Below, one piece after another: positions 54,202-62,732 of a DNA stretch of 64,000 bases. The notes beneath the pieces were generated by a model. The model made no database searches. It had not been told where the DNA came from and saw only the letters and a list, made by a program, of their open reading frames with translations. How positions within the stretch are numbered: the stretch's first letter is position 1; each line of letters starts with the position of its first letter. The position numbers and the translations under genes are program-made. The stretch comes from CAIQPS01 sp963721365 (lineage in GTDB: Bacteria; Actinomycetota; Thermoleophilia; RBG-16-64-13): the NCBI GenBank assembly GCA_963721365.1, contig CAVRJE010000021.1, positions 1 to 64,000 of the forward strand, given 5' to 3'.

Positions 54202-55126
54202 ATGATAACGTTCTGCATGAGAAAGATAGTCCTGTTTCTCGATCTGGCCCGCGGAAAATCCGCCCTGTTCTCGGTCAGCGAGCCCGTCCTGGGCGCCATG
54301 TTGGCGACTGGGACCATCCCCTCGCTGAGGGTGTGCCTTCTGGGGCTCCTGGCCGCCCTTGCCGGCTACTTCTGCGTCTACTCCCTCAACGACCTGCTCG
54401 ACCTGCAGAGCCGACCGGGAAGAGATCAGGGTATCCTCCCCGGACCCCCTGGCCTGGAAGCCGGAAGTTGCCCACATGGACGTCATGACCCTCCGCCACC
54501 CCGTGGCTGCCGGAGCGCTGCCGCTGTGGGCGGCCGTGACCTGGGTCTCGGTGATGGGTCTGATCGGGCTGACCGCGGCGTATCTGCTCCGGCCCCTGTG
54601 CGCCTGGCTGTTCATCGGCTGCGCCGCGCTGGAGATCCTCTACTGCAGCCTGCGCCGGCAGACCTGGCTCAAGGTCATACCGGCGGCGACGATGGTCGCG
54701 GTAGGCGGCCTCGCCGGCTGGTTCGCGGTAGGAGAAGCCACCTGGGGAGCCCTCGCGTTCTTCTTCCTGCTGTTCGGCTGGGAGATGGGGCGCAACCTCA
54801 CGAACGACCTGGCCGACGTGGTCCACGACCGGCTCGTGGGCATCACCACGCTGGCGAGCACGCACGGACCGGAGGTGGCCGCCAAGGTGATCCTGGCCGA
54901 CGGGATGGCAATGGTCGTCATCGCCCTTGCTCAGCCCACTACCTGGGTGGTGCGGGGATTGCTGGCCGCGGTGGCGTTGTTGACCATGACGATCCCGTCT
55001 TTCGTCCTCAGCAGAGACCCGGACGAGCCCTCGGCGCAACGCTACTTCAACCGGCTGACGTTCTTCCCGCCGCTCGCCGCCGCCTGCACGATCGTCGTGG
55101 CGATCGTGACCTACTTCACCGGTTAG
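54202..55126 (+). CDS. UbiA-family membrane prenyltransferase (one frame change)
   Basis: About 300 residues with eight to nine membrane helices. Both Asp-rich motifs are present once one extra C is removed near 54412: NDLLDLQSDREEIRVSSPD and NLTNDLADVVHDRLVGITTLA. These bind the prenyl diphosphate through Mg2+. The acceptor may be a quinone precursor, haem or a glycerol phosphate; the family alone does not tell, and no menaquinone gene is adjacent. The start may be ATG 54202 or 54217; neither has a strong ribosome site. Confidence 0.78.
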
Positions 55127-55510
55127 CTAGCGGCGATAGCTGCCGGCACCGAATCCGACGATCTTCCTCTTGCCGCATCGGGCGCATTCCATCTCGGCGG
55201 CGTAAGGGCTGTTGCCGACGCGGCCGGCGGGCCGAGCCGTGCTTGCCGGAGCGGCTGCACTCCACCTCGACACGGCGTACTGAATCTTGCACGTGAAGGC
55301 GCCTTCGGCTGCGACACGGGTCTCCGTCGCGGCTATGCCGCTGCCACGACTGGAACCTATCCGGCAGACGAAGGGCTTCGTCCCCTCGCGGTCGCTCGCA
55401 CTGGAGCGACGCGCTTTCTGCGCCGAGGACGCGAGTCGCCCGAGCTCGGGAGGGCCGCCAGATCGACAAAGAAAGCCGGGCCCCGCGACAACGCGGAGCC
55501 CGGCCGGCAA
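55127..55510 (-). CDS. possible small zinc-ribbon protein (doubtful)
   Basis: An open frame of 127 codons lies between the UbiA gene and the dehydrogenase. Its last part (MECARCGKRKIVGFGAGSYRR, one CxxC) and an upstream FTCKIQYAVSRW could belong to a short zinc-ribbon protein. However, its 5' end overlaps the terminator hairpin at 55468-55504, and the middle has no protein-like pattern. If real it probably begins later and may be frame-broken. Confidence 0.25.
   Translation of the reverse strand: MPAGLRVVAGPGFLCRSGGPPELGRLASSAQKARRSSASDREGTKPFVCRIGSSRGSGIAATETRVAAEGAFTCKIQYAVSRWSAAAPASTARPAGRVGNSPYAAEMECARCGKRKIVGFGAGSYRR
55468..55504 (-). terminator. Rho-independent terminator of the dehydrogenase gene
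   Basis: On the minus strand, GCCGGGCTCCGCG pairs with CGCGGGGCCCGGC (one mismatch) around a 4-base loop, followed by TTTCTTT. It lies 62 bases downstream of the stop at 55566. Confidence 0.85.
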
Positions 55511-55565
55511 GTCGTCTCTGCACTGGCCCGCGATGCCTCGCGCCGCCAGGATCGTCTTCCGGTTC

Positions 55566-57092
55566 CTACCGGTTGACCGTGCCCTCCCAGGTATCGACCT
55601 TCTTCTGCTTCTTGTCGGCTTCGGTGAACCAGCGCGAGGTGACGACCTTGGTCTCGGTGAAGAAGCGGATGCCGTCCAGGCCGAACACGTGGCTCTCGCC
55701 GAAGAACGAGTCCTTGTGACCGGCGAAGGGGAAGAAGCTGACCGGCACCGGGATGCCCACGTTGATGCCCACCATGCCGGCGTGCGTGCGGCGGGCGAAC
55801 TCGCGGGCGTAGTAGCCGCTCTCGGTGAAGATGCAGGAGCCGTTGGCGAAGCGGCTGGCGTTCATGATGGTGATGCCCTCTTCGAAGTCCTCGACCCGCT
55901 TGATGGCAAGCACGGGGCCGAAGATCTCGTCGCGGCCGAGGGTCATGTCCTCGTTGACGTTGTCGAAGATCGTCGGGCCGACGAAGAAGCCCTTCTCGTA
56001 GCCGGGCACGACCAGGCCGCGACCGTCGAGGACGAGGTCGGCGCCTTCGTCCACACCCTTGTCGATCCAGCCCTTGATGAAGGCCTGGTGCTCGGCGCTG
56101 ACGACCGGCCCCAGTTCGGTCTTGGGATCGTAGGAGCAGCCGACGATGCGCTGCTCGGCGAACTTCTTCATGTAGCCGATGAACTCGTCGGCGACGCTGT
56201 TCTCCACGACGCAGACCGGCAGGGCCATGCAGCGCATGCCGGCGCAGCCGAAGGTGGAGTTGATGATGCCGGCGGCGGCGCGCTCGAGCGAGGCGTCGGC
56301 GAGCACCAGGCCGTGGTTCTTGGCTTCGGTCTGGGCCTGGACGCGCTTGCCGTGGGCGGCGGCGACCGAGTAGACGTGCCGGCCGACGTCGGTGGAGCCG
56401 ACGAAGCTGACGCCGCGGATGAGCGGGTGGGTCAGGAGGAGCTCGGCCTCGTTGCGGCTGCAGGTCACCACGTTGACGACGCCCTTGGGCAGCCCGGCCT
56501 CTTGCAGCAGCTCGAGCAGGCGGATGGAGGAGGTCGGCACCATGCTGGCAGCCTTGAGCACGAAGGTGTTGCCGGTGACGATGCACAGGGGGATCATCCA
56601 GCCCCAGGGGATCATGGCCGGGAAGTTGAAGGGGGCGATACCGGCGAAGACGCCGAGCGGCTCCCGGTAGCTCACCGTGTCGTGCCCGGTGGAGACGTTC
56701 ATGAGCGACTCGCCCTTGGCGATCATGGGAGCGGCCACGCCGACTTCGCAGCCTTCGATGATCTTGACGATCTCGCCGCGGGCCTCGTCGAGGTTCTTGC
56801 CCACCTCGCGCGAACAGATGTAGGCGAGCTCTTCCATGTTGTCCTCGAGCAGCTGCTTCCACTTGAAGAGCACCTGGGTGCGCTTCTGGAGCGGCAGCAG
56901 GGACCACGTCTGGTAGGCCTTGTGAGCGGAGAGGATGGCGGCCTCGACTTCGGCCGCGGTGCAGCACGGCGCCTGCGCGAACACTTCGCCGGTGCTGGAG
57001 TCGGTCACGTCCATGTATTTCTCGGTGGTCGACTCGCACCAGTTGCCGTCGACACAGTAATTCAGGGTTTTCACATCTGCCACGTCTATCAC
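55566..57092 (-). CDS. mmsA: CoA-acylating (methyl)malonate-semialdehyde dehydrogenase
   Basis: This 508-residue protein is intact and has the MMSDH layout of the aldehyde dehydrogenase superfamily: NAD-binding APFNFPAMIPWGWMIPL near residue 153, GSTDVGR, and catalytic Cys 288 in FGCAGMRCMALPV. The MRCMAL form and the C-terminal FFPFAGHKDSFFG are typical of MmsA. It converts methylmalonate- or malonate-semialdehyde plus CoA and NAD to propionyl- or acetyl-CoA, the last steps of valine, beta-alanine or inositol breakdown. It lies 51 bases downstream of the class III aminotransferase on the same strand. Confidence 0.93.
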   Translation of the reverse strand: MIDVADVKTLNYCVDGNWCESTTEKYMDVTDSSTGEVFAQAPCCTAAEVEAAILSAHKAYQTWSLLPLQKRTQVLFKWKQLLEDNMEELAYICSREVGKNLDEARGEIVKIIEGCEVGVAAPMIAKGESLMNVSTGHDTVSYREPLGVFAGIAPFNFPAMIPWGWMIPLCIVTGNTFVLKAASMVPTSSIRLLELLQEAGLPKGVVNVVTCSRNEAELLLTHPLIRGVSFVGSTDVGRHVYSVAAAHGKRVQAQTEAKNHGLVLADASLERAAAGIINSTFGCAGMRCMALPVCVVENSVADEFIGYMKKFAEQRIVGCSYDPKTELGPVVSAEHQAFIKGWIDKGVDEGADLVLDGRGLVVPGYEKGFFVGPTIFDNVNEDMTLGRDEIFGPVLAIKRVEDFEEGITIMNASRFANGSCIFTESGYYAREFARRTHAGMVGINVGIPVPVSFFPFAGHKDSFFGESHVFGLDGIRFFTETKVVTSRWFTEADKKQKKVDTWEGTVNR

Positions 57093-57143
57093 ACTGCCCT
57101 TTCTCTTGATGGGATCGAGTAATTCTATCGGATTGCAGCGACT

Positions 57144-58467
57144 TTAGGCTCCCTGTGCCATGAAAATCTCACCTAGAGCCTCATCTACTATGTCGAGACC
57201 GTATTGCAGCTCCTCCCTGGTGATCACGAGCGGGGGGGCGATGAAGAAGACATTGAAGCGCGAGAACGTGTAGAGGTGCTTGCTGCGCAAGTGGGCGGCG
57301 AACTTGCCCATCTCCGGGGAAGTGCCTCCGTACGGAGCAAGCGGCTCCTTCGTGGCCTTGTCCTTGACCAGCTCGACCATGCTGAACAGCCCGATATACC
57401 GGACGTCGCCGACGCAGGCGATGCGCCGCCTTCATCGCCTCGAGGCGCTCGGCCAGATAGGCCCCCTGCGTCTTGACGTTCTCGAAGATGTTCTCCTCCT
57501 CGTAGACGTTCAAGCACGCGATGCCGGCCGCGCAGCAGACCGGATGCCCTGCCCCGGTCAGCCCGGTCCAGAGCATGTGGTCCTCCATGAAGTCGGCGAT
57601 CCTCTTGTTGACGATGACGGCGCCGAGCGGCATCAGGCTGCTGGTTAGCCCCTTGGCGCAGGTGACTATGTCCGGCTTGATGCCGTAGTGCTGGGTGGCC
57701 AGCCACGTGCCGGTACGGCCGAAGCCGGACATGACCTCGTCGTCGATCAGCAGGATGTCGTACTTGTCCAGGAGCGCCCGGACCTTGGGCCAATAGTCGT
57801 CCGGTGGCACCAGCAGGCCGTTGGTGCCGGTGATGCCCTCTGCCAGCATCGCCGCGATGTTCTGCGGCCCTTCCATCTGGATGACTTCCTCGATGTGACT
57901 AACGCACTCCCGGCCGCAGGTGTCGACCGTGCCGCCGAAGGGGCAGCGATAGCAGTAGGGGTCGAAGACGCGGACTATCCCCGGAATCCCGGGCTCCACC
58001 GGCCAGCGCCGGAAATCGCCGGAGGCGCTCATGGAGCCCATCGTGTCGCCGTGGTAGGAGCGGTATCGGGTGATGATCTTGTTTCGGCCGGTGACCAAGC
58101 GGGCGATCTTCATGGCACTCTCGTTGGCCTCGGTGCCCGAGAGGCAGTAGAAGGACTTGGCCAGCCCGGTCACTTCGGCCAGCTTCTTACCGAGCTCGGC
58201 CTTGGGAGTCGTCACCATGGTCGGGCCCGCGTAGCAGAGCTCGTCCACCTGGCGCTTGATGGCCTCGAGGACCTTCGGGTGCTGATGGCCCACGTTGACG
58301 TTCATGATCTGCGAGCAGAAATCGATCCACTTGTTGCCGTCGCCGTCCCAGAACCAGACGCCCTTGGCCTTGGTCATGTGGATGGGCTGGACCGTCCCTT
58401 GGACCGACCAGGGGAAGAGCGTGTAGTCGCGGGCGTCCTGTATGACCTGTGCGGATGTCATGCCCAT
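57144..58467 (-). CDS. class III omega-amino-acid aminotransferase (one frame change)
   Basis: About 440 residues. PLP-enzyme motifs: NVNVGHQHPKVLEAIKRQ, SGTEANESAMKIAR, SYHGDTMGSMSASGD, DDEVMSGFGRTGTW and the PLP lysine in TCAKGLTSSLMPLGAV. A Cys-rich insert (DPYCYRCPFGGTVDTCGREC) is shared with the GabT-type protein at 39 kb. A one-base change near 57425 separates the last 80 residues. Beside MmsA, transamination of beta-alanine or 3-aminoisobutyrate is the most likely reaction. GGAGG precedes both ATG 58467 and ATG 58461; either may be used. Confidence 0.85.
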
Positions 58468-58552
58468 GTGGCCTCCCATCTAGGATGAAACATGGTAGTC
58501 ACGCCGACGGGCAAGATTCAACGGACAGAGTGTCAAAAGATCCGCGATCGCC

Positions 58553-59284
58553 TCAGGCCTGTCCTGGCTCCGGCGCCCGTTTGAGCAGCTCGAGCGCGAC
58601 GATGAGACCCATGCGCCTCCTGGGAGCGTCCAGATCGCCCAGGAGCCCGCGCAGTTGCTCCAGGCGGTAGTAGAGGCTCTGCCGACGGACTCCGAGCCGC
58701 CGAGCCGTCTCGGCGACGTTGAACTGCGAATCGAACAAGGCCTGGAGGGTGGCGAGGAGAGTGCCGCGCGGACGGCCGGGGAGACTCAGGATAGGCCCAA
58801 GCTGCTCCTCGAGGAAGCGCCCGCTCCGGCCGGTCTCCACAAGAGCATCGAGCAGACCGTCCAGCCAGTGCTCGTCGTCCGGCGCCGCATGAGGCCGCAG
58901 AATGCATTCGTGCGCCTCTCTGGTCAGTTCGGCGAACCGCACCTCCTCGCGGAACACGACCAAGGGAAACTCCATCAACCGGGCGGCGCGCAGCATCTCC
59001 TCGGGCACCTCACGCAACCACTGGACCAACTCGAGCACGAGCGCCTGCGCCCCGGCGTCGACAAGCGAACGCAGATAGCCTTCCTGCGCTTCAGGAGTCG
59101 CGCGCGCCAGCTCGAGCCCGGTGCTGACCAGCATCTCCCCTCCGGAGAGGAACCGCCAGGCGTCCATCAACTCCGACACGTGCACCCAGGTAACAGGCTC
59201 GTCAAGGCGGGACTGGCCCGAGAGGACTTCAGCGCCGGCAAAGGCCGGGAGTGCGAGGATATCTCGGAGCGAAGGCAGGCTCAT
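58553..59284 (-). CDS. PucR-type transcriptional regulator (short form)
   Basis: This 243-residue protein has the PucR N-terminal sensing domain (LRDILALPAFAGAEVLSG; WVHVSELMDAWRFLSGGEMLVSTG) and a C-terminal helix-turn-helix (LFDSQFNVAETARRLGVRRQSLYYRLEQLRGLLG). The central domain of longer PucR proteins is missing, making it compact. PucR-type regulators control purine, polyamine or GABA/beta-alanine use. It lies between the transporter genes and the aminotransferase/MmsA genes on the same strand, so it probably regulates this locus. Confidence 0.88.
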   Translation of the reverse strand: MSLPSLRDILALPAFAGAEVLSGQSRLDEPVTWVHVSELMDAWRFLSGGEMLVSTGLELARATPEAQEGYLRSLVDAGAQALVLELVQWLREVPEEMLRAARLMEFPLVVFREEVRFAELTREAHECILRPHAAPDDEHWLDGLLDALVETGRSGRFLEEQLGPILSLPGRPRGTLLATLQALFDSQFNVAETARRLGVRRQSLYYRLEQLRGLLGDLDAPRRRMGLIVALELLKRAPEPGQA

Positions 59285-59293
59285 TGCGCCATG

Positions 59294-60388
59294 CTACTCC
59301 GCGGGCGGCTCTTCTGGCGGCGCCAAACCGCCGGCAGTCAGCCGGCCGGGCTCCTCGGCCGACTGCGGCGGAGACTCCTCGGGGAAGCACACGGTCTCGA
59401 GGCACAGCCGGCGTCGCACCGGGAAGAGGTCTATGGGCCAGCGCCGCACGATGCTGCCCCAGACGCCGCGCTGAGCGAAGACGACCACACCCGCCGCCAA
59501 CACCCCGATCAGGATCAGGTACCAGGTGCCGTAGTCTGCGAGGAATTGCTGCAGGGCGAAGAAGATCACGGCTCCCGATGATGGGGCCCTCGATCGTGCC
59601 CAGGCCGCCGATGACCACGGCGAAGATCATGAGCGCGCTCCACTGGAGGCTGAACGCCGCCTCGGGCTGGACGCGCAGCAGGTTGAGGTAGATGACGGCG
59701 CCCGTCATGCCCGTCCCGAACGCCGCGATGATGTAGACCCAGAGCTTGGACCGGAAGACGTTGACGCCCAGGCCCGCGCGCTCCGGTCTCGTCGTCTCGG
59801 ATGGCGGTGAGCGCCAGACCGCGCCGGGAGCGCAGGAGCAGGTAGACCAGCACGATGGAGCCGACGGCCACTCCGAGCGCCCACCAGAAGACGACCGCCT
59901 CCCGGGTGGCGCGCTCGATCTTACCCGCGCTGTTGATGCTGACGCCCGATCCTCCTCCCAGCCAGGAGATCTGCGTGACGAGCAGCCGGTAGACCTCGGC
60001 GATCACCCAGGTACCGACGGCGAAGTAGCCGCCACGCAGGCGGAAAGCCAGTCCGGCGGTGGGCACCGCGAAGAGCAGCCGCGACGATGCCCGCGATGGG
60101 CACGCAGAGGAACGGGTTGATACCGACCTTCTCGGCGAACACCCAGAGCGTGTACGCGCCGATGCCCACGAAGGCCTGCTGCCCCACCGAGACGAGCCCG
60201 GCGTAGCCGGCCAGCAGGTTCCACATCTGGGCGAGCGCGACCAGGGTGAGGAACGTGACCGACTGCTTCATGATGGCCGACGAGCCCCAGGCCGGGACGG
60301 TGGCGGCGGCGATGACGACGACGGCGGCCACCGGCAGGGCGATGCGGCTGGTGCGCGTGTAGCGCTCGACTTTGACCGGAGCAGCCAT
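59294..60388 (-). CDS. livM: branched-chain-type ABC transporter permease, LivM-like (frame changes)
   Basis: About 365 residues. Helices and family motifs run across three frames: LAQMWNLLAGYAGLVSVGQQAFVGIGAY, AFRLRGGYFAVGTWVIAEVYRL, RSRRGLALTAIRDDETGA, and a C-terminal helix (LADYGTWYLILIGVLAAGVVVF) followed by a hydrophilic tail. The GLVSVGQQAF...GAY segment is the LivM hallmark. The ATG at 60388 overlaps the LivH stop. Frame changes lie near 60080, 59780 and 59580. It forms half of the membrane channel for a hydrophobic or other amino-acid-like substrate. Confidence 0.82.
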
Positions 60389-61262
60389 CACTGCACCTGC
60401 TTCGCGAAGAGGCCTTGCGGCCGGAAGGCCAGGATGGCCAGGAAGACCAGGTGGCCGGCCAGCATGCCCCAGCCCTGGTGGATGTGGTCGCCGAGGACCT
60501 GGGCGATGCCGAGCACGATCCCGCCGACCAGCGTCCCCCACAGCGAGCCCAGGCCCCCGATGATGACCGCCTCATAGGCGAAGATGAGGCGGAAGGGCCC
60601 GGCGCTGGGGGTGAAGGTGGTGCGGATGCCGATGAACACGCCGCCGATGGCCACGATGGCCAGGGCGACGGCCATGGCCATGCCGTAGAGATGGCGGTTG
60701 TCGATGCCCATGAGCTGCGCGGCCCGCTGGTTGTCGGCGGTCGCCCGGAAGGCCCGCCCCATGCGGGTGCGGCCCAGGAAGAGCTGCAGCCCCAAGAGGA
60801 CGACCACCGAGGCGATGAGGGTGATGAGCGGGAACCAGCCGATGACCACCTGCTCGCTTATCCTGATGAACTGCGTTCTCGATCCGGCCCGCGTCCAGGC
60901 CCTTGCTGTTGGCGGTGAAGCCCTCGAGCAGCAGGTTCTGGATGATGATGGCTATCCCGAAGGTCGCCAGGATGGCCTGCATGGGGCCGGCGTCCATGGC
61001 GAAGTTGAACAGGCCGCGCTGGATCAGGTAGCCGAAGACGGCCATGATGATCATCACCAGGATCAGGGTGTAGAACGGGTTGATGTTCAGCGAGCCCCAC
61101 GAGGACCAGGGCTATGTAGGCCGCCATGATGCTGAAGTCGCCGTGGGCCAGGTTGACCAGCCTCATGACCCCGAAGACGAGGGCCAGCCCGGCGGCGAAC
61201 AGCGCATACAGCCCGCCGAGAAGGATCCCCTGGATGATGTCGTTTACCCAGACCACCGTCAC
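60388..61262 (-). CDS. livH: branched-chain-type ABC transporter permease, LivH-like (frame changes)
   Basis: About 291 residues. The GTG at 61262 overlaps the LivF stop. The N-terminus (IIQGILLGGLYALFAAGLALVFGVMRLVNLAHGDF) is the LivH signature; later parts include FRATADNQRAAQLMGIDNRHLYG and the C-terminal GLGSLWGTLVGGIVLGIAQVLG. Frame changes lie near 61095 and 60870. It pairs with LivM to form the translocation channel. Confidence 0.85.
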
Positions 61263-61958
61263 ACTCCGAAGTAGGCGGCGAAGATGGCTTCCTGGCTGAT
61301 CTCGCCGGGGACGCCCTCGAGGACGAGGCGTCCCTCGAGCATGCAGGTGACGCGGTCGGCGAACTTCATGGCCTGGCCCACGTCTTGCTCCACGAGAAGG
61401 ACGGTGGTGCCCGAGCCGACGATGGCCGGCATGGCCTGATAGATCTTCTCCACGACCACCGGCGCCAGCCCCAGCGAGACCTCGTCGAGCAGCAGCAGCC
61501 GCGGATTGGCCATGAGCCCGCGCCCGATGGCGAGAGCCTGCTGCTCGCCCCCGGAGAGGCTGAACGCCTGGCGCTGGCTGAAGCCGCGAGAGCAGGGGGA
61601 AGAGCTCGTAGACCTTGTCGATCGTCCACGCGCCCGGCGCGGCGCGAGTGCGCCCCCACCTGAAGGTTCTCGTTGACGGTGAGGCTCGGGAATACCCAGC
61701 GTCCCTCGGGCACGTAGGAGATTCCCAGACCCACTCGCTTGTGGGGCGACATCTGTCCGATGGGCTGCCCGTCGAAGCGCACCTTGTCGGCGTCGGTGCG
61801 AGCAGACCGCAGATGGTGCGCAGAAGGGTGGATTTTCCGGCTCCGTTGGCACCGATGATGGCGTGCGTCTCGCCCTCTTCGATGCGCAGGTTCACATCGA
61901 ACAGGGCCTGGAAATGACCGTAGCCGGTAGAGATGTTGTCGAGTTCGAGCAGGCTCAC
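61259..61958 (-). CDS. livF: branched-chain-type ABC transporter ATPase, LivF-like (frame changes)
   Basis: About 233 residues. Walker A GANGAGKST near residue 38, the LivF-specific ISYVPEGRWVFPSLTVNENL, ABC signature LSGGEQQALAIGRGLM, Walker B LLLLDEVSLGLAP and a switch-His region (VEQDVGQAM). Frame changes near 61800 and 61590-61640 break it in two. The GTG start at 61958 overlaps the LivG stop. It hydrolyses ATP with LivG to drive uptake. Confidence 0.88.
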
Positions 61959-62682
61959 GGAGCCATGCTCCCCATGTAGACGTCCTGCACCTCGGGACTG
62001 TTGATGACCGTCTTGGGGTCTCCTTCGGCGATCAGGTGGCCGAAGTCGATGGCCATGAGCCGGTCGACGACCGCCAGGAGCGCGTGGACGATGTGCTCGA
62101 TCCAGATGATGCTGATGCCCTCGGCCCGCAGCTGCCTGATGGTGTCGATGAGCGACTGCACCTCGTGCTCGGTGAGACCACCGGCGATCTCGTCGAGCAG
62201 CAGCACCTTGGGCTCGGTGGCCAGGGCCCGAGCCAGCTCGAGGCGCTTGCGCTCGAGCAGGCTCAGCGACTCGGCCAGCACGTTGGCCCGCGGCAGGAGG
62301 GACGTCCGGTCCAGCGCCCGCGCGCACAGTCTCGTACGAGGCCTTCTCCGATCGGCCCCGGCCGTAGGTGCCGCCCACCAGCACGTTCTCGAAGACGGTC
62401 ATGCCCTCGAAGGGCTTGGGGATCTGATAGGTGCGGCCCAGCCCCAGGTGGCAGCGCTCGTCGGGCGAGCGGCGGGAGATGTCCTGGCCGGCGAAGACCA
62501 CCGTGCCCTCGTCGGCGTGCACGATGCCGGTGAGCAGATTGAGCATGGTGGTCTTGCCGGCTCCGTTGGGACCGACGACCCCGAGCGCCTCCCCCTGCGA
62601 CGAGGGAGACGCTCAGGTCGTCGACCACTCTCACGCCGCCGTAGGACTTCGTGAGGTTCTTGGCCTCGAGTATGACCGTCAC
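61955..62682 (-). CDS. livG: branched-chain-type ABC transporter ATPase, LivG-like (frame changes)
   Basis: About 242 residues. The N-terminus (LEAKNLTKSYGGVRVVDDLSVSL) is LivG-like; Walker A (VGPNGAGKTTMLNLLTG), GRTYQIPKPFEGMTVFENVLVG and the LivG-type Walker B (VLLLDEIAGGLTEHEV) follow, with the switch His in IIWIEHIV. Frame changes lie near 62595 and 62310. The GTG at 62682 is preferred as start; the ribosome site is weak. A gap of 50 bases separates it from the binding-protein gene upstream. Confidence 0.85.
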
Positions 62683-62732
62683 CGGACTACTCGTTCCGAT
62701 GGCTTCTCGGTCGGGCCCAGTTACCCAGGCTC